Of a DNA stretch of 64,000 nt, positions 17,018 through 27,943 are shown piece after piece. The notes beneath the pieces are model-generated. The model ran no database searches. It was given only the letters and a program-made list of their open reading frames with translations, and was not told the DNA's origin. The stretch's first letter is position 1. Each line of letters begins with the position of its first letter. The stretch comes from Mollicutes bacterium. GTDB taxonomy: Bacteria; Bacillota_I; Bacilli_A; Izemoplasmatales; Izemoplasmataceae. The translations under genes were made by a program, and so were the position numbers. The DNA lies in contig PWEL01000013.1 in NCBI GenBank assembly GCA_003553945.1, positions 1 to 64,000 of the forward strand, given 5' to 3'.

Positions 17018-19573
17018 TCATCGCCTGTTTTTCAAATCCTCTTTGAGCTTATAAAGCGTGGTCAGCGCCTCGATTGGTTTCATCTCATCAAGGTCGAGGC
17101 GTTCTATGGCGCGGGCGATATCCTCATACGGATGCGATTCCTGGACGAGATGTTCAATATTGAACAGGTTGAAGTCGTTGTTGAGCCCTTGCGCCCCATT
17201 CGACCGCTCGAGTTCATTCAGAATCTGTTCGCTCCTTTTGATGAGCGAGGACGGCAGATCGGCGAGGGATGCGACATTGATGCCGTATGAACTCTTCGCG
17301 CGTCCCGGCTCAACCTTATGAAGAAATCTGATCGAGTCGCCTTCCTCTTCGGCGGCGACATGAATGTTCTTCAGGTGCTCGAGATGGTTCTCGAGATCGG
17401 TCAGTTCATGGTAATGGGTCGAGAACAGGGTCTTTGCGCCGATCCTCTCATGAATGTATTCGATGATGGCCTGTGCGATCGCCATGCCGTCGTAGGTCGA
17501 TGTCCCCCGGCCGATCTCGTCGAACAGGATGAGGGAGTCCTCCGTAGCGTTCTGGATTGCATGGTTGGCATCGAGCATCTCGACCATGAAGGTGGATTTC
17601 CCGCTGATCAGATCGTCGCTGGCGCCGATGCGTGTGAAAAGCTTGTCGAAGACCGGCAGCCTCGCCTGCGAGGCCGGGACGAACGAACCGATCTGCGCCA
17701 TGATGGCGTTCAGGGCCAGCTGCCTCATGTAGGTGGACTTGCCGCTCATGTTCGGCCCGGTGATGAGCAAGATGTCGATATCGTCGCTCATCTCGATATC
17801 GTTGGGGACGAACGGAGCGTCCATGACCTGTTCGACCACGGGATGGCGGGACTGGCTGACCTCGATGCGTCTTTCCTCGGTGAGCTCCGGACGGATCAAA
17901 TCGAGGGATTCGCTGGCGTCCGCAAGCGATAGGAACATGTCGATCTCGCTGATGATTTCGGCGTTCTTCTGAAGCACGCCGATATGGTCCGCGGCCCTCT
18001 CTCTCAAGTCCAGGAAAAGCTCGTGCTCCCTGCGGACGCTCTTCTCTTCGCTCGAGAGGATGATCTTTTCTTTTTCCTTGAGCGCTTCAGTGATATAGCG
18101 CTCCGCATTGGCGAGCGTCTGCTTGCGGGTATAGCCGAATTCATCCTTGATATGTTTGATCTGCCCCTTGGGGACTTCGATGTAATAACCGAATACGCGG
18201 TTGTAGCCGACCTTGAGATTCTTGATGCCTGTCCGCTCGCGCTCGCTCTTCTGCAGGTTTTCGAGCCATTCGCTGATGTTGAGGTGGACATCCCGTAATT
18301 CATCGAGTGTCTCGTCATACCCTTCCTTGATCATGTTGCCCTCTCTTATGGTGATGGGCGGGTCCTCCTTGAGGGCTTAGTCGAATTCCTTATGAAGCGC
18401 CTCACAGGCATCGATGGAGGCGGCTAGGAAATCGGCGTATTCAATGCCGAGCTCGGCGAGCTGCTCTTTGAAGGACGGGAGCACGGCGATGCTTTTCTTG
18501 AGCTGGACGAGGTCGCGGGCGTTGGCGTTGCCGTAGGATATGCGCCCGACGATGCGTTCAAGGTCGTAGACACTTTTCAAGCGCTCCTTGAGCTCGTTTT
18601 TGACGATAAATTCCTTGTTGAGGGCGTCAAGGAAATCGTAGCGGGTGTTCAAGGTCTCTTTATTGACTAGCGGGCGGAGCAGCTGCTGCTTGAGAAACCG
18701 TCCGCCCATGGCGGTGCTTGTGCGGTTCAAGAGCCAGAACAGGGAGCCGTTCTCCTTGTTCTTGATCATGGTGCGCACAAGCTCGAGGTGACGGATGGTG
18801 TTGGCGTCCATCTTCATGATCGAGGAGGATTCTATGTGCGTCGCCGCCTTGAGATGAAGGAGCGTTCGTTTCTGCGTCGCCATGATGTAGCTGAGCAGAC
18901 GCTTCGTGGTCTTCTTCTCGTGCGGCGTGGGGAGATGCTCGTAAAGATGTGCGAGGGTGTCGTCGACTTCCGTGTCCGCATGCAGCGATACGGTGATGCC
19001 CTCATGCGCGGTATAGGCCTCGATATAGCTTCTCTCGAAGGCATGGCCGAGGACTATCTCCCTTATGGGCAGAGTCGATAGCTCCCCGATCAGAGTGGAA
19101 GGGTCCTTGGGGACTTTCAAAGCGTACATCTCGCCGGTCGAGGCGTTGAGATACGTCAGCGTGTAGAAATATTCGCTGAGGCCGACGGAAGCGATGAAAT
19201 ACTCTTCCGCGTCGTCATCCTCGACATTGGTCCCGGGCGTGACGACACGGATGACTTCGCGACGGACGATATGCTTGGCCTTGGAAGGGTCTTCGGTCTG
19301 TTCGGCGATGGCGACCTTGTAGCCCTTGTCGGTGAGACGGGAGATATAGGATTCACTGGAATGATGGGGCACGCCGCACATCGACACTTTTTCCGGACCG
19401 CCATCACGGGCGGTGAGCTGTATCTCAAGCTCCCGGCTGGCGATGATGGCGTCCTCGAAGAACATCTCATAGAAATCGCCCAACCTAAAAAAGACTATAG
19501 CATCATTATAGTCTTCTTTAATCGAGAGATACTGTTGCATCATGGGGGTGTATGCGTCTTTTTCCCTGCTCAT
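17018..19573 (-). pseudogene. mutS: DNA mismatch repair protein MutS interrupted by one in-frame TAA stop (ORFs 19573-18377 and 18334-17018)
   Basis: N-part MMQQYLSIKEDYNDAIVFFRLGDFYEMF, C-part LLITGPNMSGKSTYMRQ...LFDEIGRGTSTYDG; same frame, HKEFD*ALKEDPPITIREGNMIKEGY. Confidence 0.85.
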
Positions 19574-19586
19574 CGTTCACACACCT

Positions 19587-20582
19587 TTAAAGCAAGTCGA
19601 ACCACACGATAATAAGGGCGGCGGCGATGATGACGAGCGCGATCAGGACTTGTCTCAGGATGCGCCGCTTGCGTTTCCGCTCTTCTGTATAGCGACGTGC
19701 GATCTCCTCGAACTTGGATTCATAGAGATATTCTTCGATATTGATGCCTTCGAAGATCTTGAGATGGTCTTCCTGCACAGGGACTGTGCGGTTTTTACGC
19801 TTCAGGATGATGAATTCGATCATATCCACTTTCCTGAGCTCTATGGAGACATTGATGTTTTTCTCCTTGGCGTAGCGCTCAAGCTCAAGAATCGGTTTCT
19901 TCTCCAGTTCTTTCTGTTCGCTTTCGTTGAGGTCGAGCTTGAGAGCGATGATTTCGATCAGCTGCTTCTTGTTGATGCGTCGGGGAATCTCCACACCATG
20001 TTTCTTTCCGAGGTCGCGGATGTCGTTGAGTGTCGTGGCGTGAACGAGGACTTCGCGCGCCTTCTGCTCGGGGCAGCCTTCAAAATAGCCCTTGGGCTCG
20101 AAATAGATGTCGCTCATGTTCTCTTTGAGGGTTTCATAGGATTCCTGTTCGCTCCGCTGATATTTCATGGTGAGGTTCTGCAGCTTGACGAACTCCAGAT
20201 TGGAGATGCCGAGGTCATTGCGGTTATGGATGATGATATCCCAGAAATCCTTCTTGTATTCCTTGGCGCTGACATTGATGCCATAGCTCTCCGCGAGACG
20301 CTCCAGCTGGAAAATCGTGAACTCGTCGAACCACTTGAGGCGATGGCGCATCTCGTCGGAGAATTTGTCATCGTTTTCAGCGTTGGCGATAGTAGGGGCG
20401 ATGTTCTTGCGGATAAGCGCCTTGTGCAGATAATTGGGAAGGAATATCTCCTTGTTCTTGAGATATTTGACAATCTCATGCGAAGGAATGACCGCGAAAG
20501 AAGCGATCAGCTTGTCGATGCGCACCTTTTTGTTGTTCAGTTCTATTGTTTCCTCGGACTTTATACGTGCTTTCATACTCAT
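19587..20582 (-). CDS. Tail-anchored hypothetical protein with SAP/LEM/Rho-N-like helical repeats
   Basis: 331 aa, three similar L-x-x-L-A/Y-x-x-x-x-I-x-V...K-x-x-x-I-x-x-I units and C-terminal hydrophobic helix VLIALVIIAAALIIVWFDLL. Confidence 0.7.
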   Translation of the reverse strand: MSMKARIKSEETIELNNKKVRIDKLIASFAVIPSHEIVKYLKNKEIFLPNYLHKALIRKNIAPTIANAENDDKFSDEMRHRLKWFDEFTIFQLERLAESYGINVSAKEYKKDFWDIIIHNRNDLGISNLEFVKLQNLTMKYQRSEQESYETLKENMSDIYFEPKGYFEGCPEQKAREVLVHATTLNDIRDLGKKHGVEIPRRINKKQLIEIIALKLDLNESEQKELEKKPILELERYAKEKNINVSIELRKVDMIEFIILKRKNRTVPVQEDHLKIFEGINIEEYLYESKFEEIARRYTEERKRKRRILRQVLIALVIIAAALIIVWFDLL

Positions 20583-20644
20583 GCCCCCAGTCGCTTATAT
20601 TCATTATACATCATGAAACACCGCAAATCAATGCGGGAAGGGCC

Positions 20645-20980
20645 TCACTCACTCTGCTTCTCGAAGGGAATGTTCAAGGCATCCTCGATCAGCTTGAACA
20701 GCATCGACAGTTCCTCGTCGACGACGCTTTGAAGCGTTAGATACTGTTCGATGAGCGGCTCGTCCATGAGTTCGCTTTTCTTTGCTTCATAGGCCTTTTT
20801 GGCATCGTGGGCGTCGGCATCGCCGGCGGCTTCTAAGCGCACGAGACGTTTCTGGACTTCTAGGAGTGAATGATACTTTTCCTTCAGCGCCGGATGCGAG
20901 AGGATTTTTTCTTCGAGCCTCTGGTAGGCCTTGATTGTCTCATCGTTTTTGAGCGCTTCGATCAGAGCGGCTTCAGACAT
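20645..20980 (-). CDS. ricA: YlbF/YmcA family protein (RicA-like)
   Basis: 111-aa helical protein directly downstream of miaB, as in Bacillus ymcB-ymcA. Confidence 0.7.
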   Translation of the reverse strand: MSEAALIEALKNDETIKAYQRLEEKILSHPALKEKYHSLLEVQKRLVRLEAAGDADAHDAKKAYEAKKSELMDEPLIEQYLTLQSVVDEELSMLFKLIEDALNIPFEKQSE

Positions 20981-22406
20981 CGGGATTTCCTTTCATGTAG
21001 AAGGCTTTCGTCTCAGTGATACGCACCGGGATGATGCTGCCGATCAGTTCGTCGCCGCCGGGGAAATGAACGAGCTTGTGATGCGGCGTATAACCTGCGA
21101 GCATCGTGTCATCGCTCTTGCTGTAGCCGTCGACAAGCACATTGACAACCTGTCCGTTGAAACGGTCATGGCCCATTTGGAATCCTTTGTTGATCAGTTT
21201 TATAAGTCTTTCAAGTCGTTCGTGCTTGACTTCATACGGGGTGTTGTCTTCATATCTGGCCGCGGGCGTGCCCTGCCGCGGAGAGAATATGAAGGTGAAC
21301 GCGCCCTCGAAGCCTGCTTGTTGAACAAGGTCCAGGGTCTCTAGGAAGTCGTCCTCGTCCTCCCCCGGGAACCCGACGATGAGGTCCGTCGTGATGGAGA
21401 CATCGGGGATCTTGTTGCGGATTCTCTGGACGAGGTCGAGAAAGGATGCCTTGGTGTACTTGCGGTTCATGCGTTTCAGCACTTTATCGCTTCCCGATTG
21501 TACGGGTAGATGGATATGCGGCATCATGTTGCCGCCTCTGGCAAGCACATCGATGGCGGCGTCATCAAAATCATTGGGATGAGACGTGGTGAACCGCACC
21601 CGGTCGATGGATGTCGCATGCATCGCCTTAAGCAGATCGGCGAACCCATAATCGCGGTCGGTGAAATCCCGGCCGTAAGCGTTGACGTTCTGGCCGAGCA
21701 GCGTCACTTCCTTGTAGCCGGCCTCGATTAGATCATCGATCTCACTCAGGATGTGCTCGGGAGAGCGCGAGCGCTCCTTCCCGCGGGTGTAGGGCACAAT
21801 GCAGTACGTGCAGAACTCGTCACATCCGTACATGATATTCACGTACGCCTTGCTATGATGGAGGCGCTTCTTGGGGAGATGTTCGACGATGGAGCCTTCC
21901 TCGCTCAGCACTTCGACCACACGCGCTTTCTCGAAAAGGGCGGATTCGATGAATTCGGGGAGCCGGTGCAGATTGTGCGTTCCGAAGATGAGGTCGACGT
22001 AAGGATAGCGTCTGTAGAGACGGTCCGTGATCGATTCGTCCTGCGGCATGCAGCCGCAGACGCCGAGGATGAGGTCAGGGTTCTTCTGCTTGTATTGCTT
22101 CAAGCGGCCTAGCTCGCCGAACACACGGTTCTCGGCGTTCTCCCTGATTGTGCATGTGTTCAAAAGGATCACATCCGCAATGGTTTCATCACGGGTTTCT
22201 TCAAAGCCTAGTGATTCGAAGATGCCGCGCATCGTCTCCGTGTCAGCCTCATTGGCCTGACATCCATAAGTCGTGATTTTATAGTAACGCCCTTCACCGA
22301 TGTTTGTAAGGTTGGCGTGTTTCGTATAGTCTATGACTGGTGTGTCCTTGCGCAGGCGCTTGCGGGCCTTCTTCATCGAGGGCGTTTTCAAGTGGCTGTA
22401 TTTCAT
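20973..22406 (-). CDS. miaB: tRNA-2-methylthio-N6-dimethylallyladenosine synthase
   Basis: YGCQANEADTE, YGCDEFCTYCIVPYTRGKERSR radical SAM motif; start MKYSHL at 22406. Confidence 0.95.
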   Translation of the reverse strand: MKYSHLKTPSMKKARKRLRKDTPVIDYTKHANLTNIGEGRYYKITTYGCQANEADTETMRGIFESLGFEETRDETIADVILLNTCTIRENAENRVFGELGRLKQYKQKNPDLILGVCGCMPQDESITDRLYRRYPYVDLIFGTHNLHRLPEFIESALFEKARVVEVLSEEGSIVEHLPKKRLHHSKAYVNIMYGCDEFCTYCIVPYTRGKERSRSPEHILSEIDDLIEAGYKEVTLLGQNVNAYGRDFTDRDYGFADLLKAMHATSIDRVRFTTSHPNDFDDAAIDVLARGGNMMPHIHLPVQSGSDKVLKRMNRKYTKASFLDLVQRIRNKIPDVSITTDLIVGFPGEDEDDFLETLDLVQQAGFEGAFTFIFSPRQGTPAARYEDNTPYEVKHERLERLIKLINKGFQMGHDRFNGQVVNVLVDGYSKSDDTMLAGYTPHHKLVHFPGGDELIGSIIPVRITETKAFYMKGNPDV

Positions 22407-22417
22407 GGAATCCCCTT

Positions 22418-23176
22418 TCAATCCTTCCAGTGGAAGGGGGTTATGCGTTGTGTCTCGAAGTCGATGAGCGCACCGGATATCTGCAGCGTGTCGCTTTTCT
22501 CGGGGCGAAGCCTCACAGGCATGCCGGTAGTGAACTTCTTGATGACAAGGTCGCGGTCGGCTCCGAGGATGCCGTATTTCGCGCCGCACATACCAAGATC
22601 GCTCATATAGAGCGTCCCTTTGGGCAGGACCATCGCATCATTCGTCGGTACATGCGTGTGCGTGCCGACGACAGCGTCGACGCGGCCGTCAAGATAATGT
22701 CCGAGAGCGAGCTTCTCACTCGTCGTCTCGGCATGGACGTCGACAACAATGTAATCCGCCTCAATGGATTCCAGGGCGTGATCGACAGCTTCAAACGGAT
22801 TATTCAGCGGATCATGCATGAACACGCGCCCCATCAGTTGAACCAACGCCACGCGCGTCTGATTGTAACGGACGATACGCACACCCTTGCCTGGAGCTTT
22901 TCGAGGGTAATTGAGGGGACGGACTATATTCGCATCCTCGATATAATCGAAAATCTCCGATTTTGAAAATGCGTGATTGCCTAAAGTCACTGCATGAAAG
23001 CCATGGGACATCAGCGTCTTGTAATCCGCCTTCTTGAGACCGATACCGCCGGAGACATTCTCGCCGTTGACGAACATGAGGTCGCTGGAATATGTCTCGC
23101 GGATCTTCGGCATAAAACGGTTCAAAGCCTTGAGACCGGCTTCACCGTACACATCCCCCAGAAACAGTATACGCAT
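22418..23176 (-). CDS. ymdB: YmdB-type metallophosphoesterase (TIGR00282-like)
   Basis: MRILFLGDVYGEAGLKAL, VNGENVSGGIGL, GNHAFSKSE, VGTHTHVPTND. Confidence 0.92.
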   Translation of the reverse strand: MRILFLGDVYGEAGLKALNRFMPKIRETYSSDLMFVNGENVSGGIGLKKADYKTLMSHGFHAVTLGNHAFSKSEIFDYIEDANIVRPLNYPRKAPGKGVRIVRYNQTRVALVQLMGRVFMHDPLNNPFEAVDHALESIEADYIVVDVHAETTSEKLALGHYLDGRVDAVVGTHTHVPTNDAMVLPKGTLYMSDLGMCGAKYGILGADRDLVIKKFTTGMPVRLRPEKSDTLQISGALIDFETQRITPFHWKD

Positions 23177-23691
23177 TATTCTCTTCCTTTCAAAAGTGAA
23201 AAATAGTCGTCTTTCTCTAGCAGGGAGGCATAATCCCAGAAATCCCCTTCACGCACCATGCGAAGAATCTCTTCAAGCGATGCAGTGTCCACAGCGCGCA
23301 CTTCGTCGCGTTCAAGGACCAGTGTGGATGGGTCTACATGCTTTCTCACGCGGTAGATATATGCGAACGTGTTATAGGCGTTTTCAGTGATGATGCGCGA
23401 AAGCAATGACAAGTCTGCTTCGATGAACCCGATGCCAAGCTCCTCCTTCGTCTCGCGCACAGCGGCCCGAGCGGGAGGTTCATTCTGCGCAACCATGCCG
23501 CTGACTGTCGCCCATTGATAGGGGGTGGGGTCGGAGGGCTTGTTGCGCTGGTGGATGAGGTATTCACCAGGAGCGGTCTCGATCCAGACATGGACGATGA
23601 GGAAGTATTCGCCCGTGCTCAGCTTGTCGTTACGGGCCGCTTTTTTCCCTAGCGGTTCCCCTTTTCGATTGTAGAGGTCATAGCGTTCCAT
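23176..23691 (-). CDS. NUDIX hydrolase (IPP isomerase-like subgroup)
   Basis: YDLYNRKGEPLGKKAAR..., AAVRETKEELGIGF Nudix-box variant. Confidence 0.85.
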   Translation of the reverse strand: MERYDLYNRKGEPLGKKAARNDKLSTGEYFLIVHVWIETAPGEYLIHQRNKPSDPTPYQWATVSGMVAQNEPPARAAVRETKEELGIGFIEADLSLLSRIITENAYNTFAYIYRVRKHVDPSTLVLERDEVRAVDTASLEEILRMVREGDFWDYASLLEKDDYFSLLKGRE

Positions 23692-23703
23692 GCGTTCTCC
23701 TTC

Positions 23704-23731
23704 TAAAAAGCCTTCCGAATGCCGGAAGGCT
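23704..23731 (-). terminator. Terminator after rny
   Basis: AAAGCCTTCCGGCATTCGGAAGGCTTTTTAG on minus strand. Confidence 0.7.
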
Positions 23732-23736
23732 TTCTT

Positions 23737-25308
23737 TTACTTAGCGACATCCTGCGCCCGGGTCTCACGGACAACGGTGACTTTGATAGTCCCTGGGTAT
23801 GAGAGTTGTTCTTCGATGTCCGCTTTGATATCGCGCGCAAGTTTGTGTGCGAGGGTGTCATCGACTTCGTCGGGCTTGACAATGACCCTGACTTCACGTC
23901 CGGCCTGGATGGCGTAAGCCTGTTCGACGCCTTCGTGGTCGCCGGAAATATGCTCGAGCTGTTCAAGGCGCTTGATATAGTTGTCGAGCGATTCACTTCG
24001 CGCACCGGGCCTAGCGGCCGAGAGAGCGTCCGATGCGGCGACGAGCGTGGCGATGAGGGTCTCGGCCTCTTCTTCTCCATGGTGGGAGCGGATGGCGTCG
24101 AGCACTTCTTTGGGTTCCTTGTACCTGGAGGCGATCTGCTCGCCGATTTCGACATGGGACCCTTCGACCTCGTGGTCGACAGCCTTGCCGACATCATGAA
24201 GCAATGCCGCGCGGCGTGCTAGGATTTCGTCTTCGCCGATCTCCGCGGCGAGCTTGCCGGCGAGATAGGCGCATTCGATAGAGGGCTGCAGGACGTTCTG
24301 TCCGTAACTTGACCTGAAATGGAGCCTTCCGAGCAATTTCACCAGGTCGGGATGGACTTTTCCGATGCCGACTTCGAAGACAGCCTCTTCACCCTTGTCA
24401 CGAATGAAACGGTCGACTTCCTCGCGCATCTTCTCGACGACTTCCTCGATGCGGCCAGGATGGATGCGGCCGTCACTCACGAGCGACTCGAGCGAGCGCT
24501 TGGCGATTTCCCTGCGCACCGGGTCGAAACCGCTCAATACGACCGCCTCGGGGGTGTCGTCAATGATGAGGTCGACACCAGTCAGGGCTTCGATGGTCCT
24601 GATGTTCCTGCCTTCACGGCCGATTATGCGGCCCTTCATGTCATCATTGGGAAGGTTTACGACGCTGACCGTCGCTTCGCCGGCGACGTCCTGTGCATAC
24701 TTCTGCATGGCGGAAGCGAGAATCTGTTTCGATTTCTTGTCCGCCTCGAGCTTGGCCTTTTCCTCCTCGTCCTTCATGTACTGGGCGATTTCATGACTCA
24801 TCTGTTCTTCAACGCGTTTGAAGATCTGTTCCTTCGCTTCTTCCTGTGTGTAGCCTGCAATGGATTGCAGCTTTTCATCCTGTTCTTGAATCATTCGCTC
24901 TAGTTTGCTGTTTTTCTCTTCGATGGCTTGCTTTTTCTGCTCAATGGATTCTTCTTTACGATCGATGTTGGATTCACGGCGATCCAGATTCTGCGAACGG
25001 TTATCGAGAGATTTCTCTCTCTCCATGAGTTTATTCTCTTGTTTGGCGATTGCATCTTTTCGCTCTTTGACTTCTTTTTCAAAATCCGCACGCAAATTGT
25101 GGATTTCCTGCTTGGTTTCAAGCAGGGATTCCTTCTTGTTCTTCTCCGCCGTCTTTATCGCATCATCAACGATCTTGTTCGCTTGAGCTTGAGCCTTGTC
25201 GAAGCCTTTTTCGACGACAATCGTCCTGATGATGATACCAATGACGATGCCGACGATCAACAACAGCAAACCGGAGACGATGAACACAACGATTCCGTCC
25301 ATGGTCAT
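23737..25308 (-). CDS. rny: Ribonuclease Y
   Basis: N-terminal TM, coiled coil, KH domain ([42 protein letters not shown]), HD motif [13 protein letters not shown]. Confidence 0.96.
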   Translation of the reverse strand: MTMDGIVVFIVSGLLLLIVGIVIGIIIRTIVVEKGFDKAQAQANKIVDDAIKTAEKNKKESLLETKQEIHNLRADFEKEVKERKDAIAKQENKLMEREKSLDNRSQNLDRRESNIDRKEESIEQKKQAIEEKNSKLERMIQEQDEKLQSIAGYTQEEAKEQIFKRVEEQMSHEIAQYMKDEEEKAKLEADKKSKQILASAMQKYAQDVAGEATVSVVNLPNDDMKGRIIGREGRNIRTIEALTGVDLIIDDTPEAVVLSGFDPVRREIAKRSLESLVSDGRIHPGRIEEVVEKMREEVDRFIRDKGEEAVFEVGIGKVHPDLVKLLGRLHFRSSYGQNVLQPSIECAYLAGKLAAEIGEDEILARRAALLHDVGKAVDHEVEGSHVEIGEQIASRYKEPKEVLDAIRSHHGEEEAETLIATLVAASDALSAARPGARSESLDNYIKRLEQLEHISGDHEGVEQAYAIQAGREVRVIVKPDEVDDTLAHKLARDIKADIEEQLSYPGTIKVTVVRETRAQDVAK

Positions 25309-25465
25309 TCCTCCGTTTTCTGTTTTATCGGCGCTTTAGCGCTAAATCGATATAAAAGGCTTGAATATACTTGATATTCATGAAAAGTTACTTGTTCATT
25401 ATACCCCAGCGACCTTGTGAAAGTCAAACGTAATCCCTTACACTCCAGACGCCCCTCCCTCGATA

Positions 25466-25494
25466 GAAAAACCCCGCCTTGTGCAGACGGGGTT
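25466..25494 (-). terminator. Terminator after recA
   Basis: AACCCCGTCTGCACAAGGCGGGGTTTTT on minus strand. Confidence 0.75.
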
Positions 25495-25499
25495 CAGGT

Positions 25500-26510
25500 T
25501 CATATCTCAAGCTTGTCGCGGATCTGCTGTTCGAGGGACTTGTACAGTTCATCGTTCTCTTTGAGGTATTTCTTCACGTTCTCCCGGCCCTGACCGATTT
25601 TCTCGTCATTGTAGGAGAACCACGAGCCACTCTTTTTGATAAGGTCGTATTCGACCCCGAGGTCGATGACCTCGCCTTCCCGGGAGATGCCCTCTCCATA
25701 GACGATATCGACCTGGGCCTGCTTGAAGGGCGGAGCGACTTTGTTCTTGACGACTTTGATCTTGGTGCGGTTGCCGATGATATCGTTGCCGATCTTGAGC
25801 TGTTCGCCCCGGCGGATCTCAACGCGGACGCTACTATAGAATTTCAAGGCCCTGCCTCCCGGAGTGGTTTCGGGATTGCCGAACATGACACCGACTTTCT
25901 CTCTGATCTGATTGATGAAGAGCGCAGCCGTCGAGGCTTTGCTGATAGCGCCGGAGAGCTTGCGCATGGCCTGGCTCATGAGACGGGCCTGAAGACCGAC
26001 GTGGCTGCTGCCCATGTCGCCTCTGATCTCCGCTTCCGGAACCAATGCCGCGACGCTGTCGACCACGACCACATCGACGGCGTTGCTCCGGATGAGCGCT
26101 TCTGTGATCTCTAACGCCTGTTCACCGGTGTCGGGCTGGCTGATGATGAGGTTGTCCGTATCGACCCCGAGACTCCGCGAATACTGCGGGTCAAGCGCGT
26201 GCTCGGCGTCGATGAACGCTGCATAGCCGCCGGCCTTCTGCGCCTCTGCGATAGCGTGCAGGGCGAAGGTCGTCTTCCCTGATGACTCCGGGCCGTATAT
26301 CTCCACGATGCGCCCTTTGGGATAACCACCGATCCCAAGTGCCTTGTCCAGCCCCATAGAGCCGCTGTTCACCGTTTCTATGTCCTTCGGGGCACGGTCA
26401 TCCCCGAGAAGCATGACAGACCCTTTACCGTGGTCCTTCTCAATGTCCTTCATCACTTGATCAAGTGCTTTTTCCCGATTGTCTTTTGCCAAACGTAACG
26501 CCTCCTTCAT
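25500..26510 (-). CDS. recA: Recombinase RecA
   Basis: [61 protein letters not shown]. Confidence 0.97.
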   Translation of the reverse strand: MKEALRLAKDNREKALDQVMKDIEKDHGKGSVMLLGDDRAPKDIETVNSGSMGLDKALGIGGYPKGRIVEIYGPESSGKTTFALHAIAEAQKAGGYAAFIDAEHALDPQYSRSLGVDTDNLIISQPDTGEQALEITEALIRSNAVDVVVVDSVAALVPEAEIRGDMGSSHVGLQARLMSQAMRKLSGAISKASTAALFINQIREKVGVMFGNPETTPGGRALKFYSSVRVEIRRGEQLKIGNDIIGNRTKIKVVKNKVAPPFKQAQVDIVYGEGISREGEVIDLGVEYDLIKKSGSWFSYNDEKIGQGRENVKKYLKENDELYKSLEQQIRDKLEI

Positions 26511-26555
26511 AACGATAATAGCGTGCGGGCGTGTATATTTCTCTTTTTCTTCAAC

Positions 26556-27107
26556 TTATTTTGTCTGCTGGATGCTCGGGATATTCTTGACGACATAGTC
26601 AATCCCCGAGACGACAGTCAATGCGGCGGCGATATACATCATGATCTCACCGGGCATCATCGCGAAGGGCCACTCGATATGGAACAAAAGCAGGATGATG
26701 GCGATGAGCGTGGACGCCGTCTTATATTTCCCGAGGTCGGAAGCCGCGATGACGGCGCCGTCGCCGACGACGATCAGACGAAGGCCGGTGACGAAGATCT
26801 CGCGGGCGATGATGATGAAGACGACCCACATCGGCGTGTAGCCGATCTCTAAAAGCCAAAGCAGGGCCGCGATCACGAGAAGCTTGTCGGCGAGCGGGTC
26901 GAAGAACTTGCCGAATGTCGTGACGAGTTCATGCTTGCGGGCGATATAGCCATCGACATAATCAGTGAGTGAAGCGAGAATAAAAAGGGCGCCGCTGGCT
27001 ATGCTGAATGCATTCAGGGTCAATGGCTCGGGATCCAAATAAAAAAGAACGATAATGACCGGGATTATGAGTACACGTGCTACTGTGATCTTATTGGGCA
27101 AATTCAC
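26556..27107 (-). CDS. pgsA: CDP-diacylglycerol--glycerol-3-phosphate 3-phosphatidyltransferase
   Basis: MNLPNKITVARV, LTDYVDGYIARKHELVTTFGKFFDPLADKLLV (CDP-alcohol phosphotransferase motif). Confidence 0.95.
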   Translation of the reverse strand: MNLPNKITVARVLIIPVIIVLFYLDPEPLTLNAFSIASGALFILASLTDYVDGYIARKHELVTTFGKFFDPLADKLLVIAALLWLLEIGYTPMWVVFIIIAREIFVTGLRLIVVGDGAVIAASDLGKYKTASTLIAIILLLFHIEWPFAMMPGEIMMYIAAALTVVSGIDYVVKNIPSIQQTK

Positions 27108-27182
27108 AACCGCATCACCTCAAAGCTGATTATATCACAAAGGCTTGGCCCCTACAATGAACAATGAAAGGCACTGAAAGCC

Positions 27183-27896
27183 CTATTTCAATTCAACGTT
27201 ATGATACACCGCCTGGATGTCATCGAGGTCGTTGATGAGGCGCATGAACGTCTCGAAGGCTTCATAGTCCTCATCGTTCAGCCTTACCCGTGTCTTGGGA
27301 TACCAGCCGCTCTCGGAATCCCCGATGACGAACCCTTCAGACCTGAGCGCTTTTTCAAGCTTGTCCTGCATCTTTCCGTCCGCTACGATGCTGACGCCTT
27401 CGTCCGTGGCTTCAATCTCATGGGCATCGAGTTCATGAGCGATGATCGTCTCAAGGACGCTTTCCTCATCCGACCCTTCGACAGTGATATAGCTCAGATG
27501 GTCGTAGAGATGTTCAACCGCCCCTCGTACGCCGAGTTTGGAGCCGACTTTCGTAAAGCAGTAGCGGACGTCGCTCACCGTCCGGTTCACATTGTCTGAG
27601 AGCGCATCAATCAAAAAGGCGCTGCCGCCGGGTCCGAATCCTTCATAACGGACTTCCTCGTATTCCTCCGCGCCTTTCTCCTCTGCTTTCTTGAGGTTCC
27701 TCTCTATGATGTCGTTCGGGACATCGTCCTTCTTGGCGCGTTCGATGAGATGCTTGAGCGCATCGTTGCTTTCAAGATTCGTACCGCCCTGTCTGGCGCG
27801 CATGTAGATGGCCTTCCCGTAACGGGCGAAGAGCTTGCTGCGCTTGAGGTGCGTCTTCTGCATCGATTCTTTTCTCACAAGATATTTTCTTCCCAT
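27183..27896 (-). CDS. YebC/PmpR family protein
   Basis: MGRKYLVRKESMQKTHLKRSKLFARYGKAIYMRARQGGTNLESN; RYEGFGPGGSAFLIDALSDNVNRT. Confidence 0.9.
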   Translation of the reverse strand: MGRKYLVRKESMQKTHLKRSKLFARYGKAIYMRARQGGTNLESNDALKHLIERAKKDDVPNDIIERNLKKAEEKGAEEYEEVRYEGFGPGGSAFLIDALSDNVNRTVSDVRYCFTKVGSKLGVRGAVEHLYDHLSYITVEGSDEESVLETIIAHELDAHEIEATDEGVSIVADGKMQDKLEKALRSEGFVIGDSESGWYPKTRVRLNDEDYEAFETFMRLINDLDDIQAVYHNVELK

Positions 27897-27943
27897 GCTC
27901 TCACCCCTTGTCGAGGGTATTATAGCGGAAAAAGGACGTGCTT

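Noticed and set aside
18334-18379. Possible stop-codon reassignment explaining mutS
   Set aside because: TAA terminates several other genes in the window with downstream terminators or RBSs, and TGA/TAG are also used as stops
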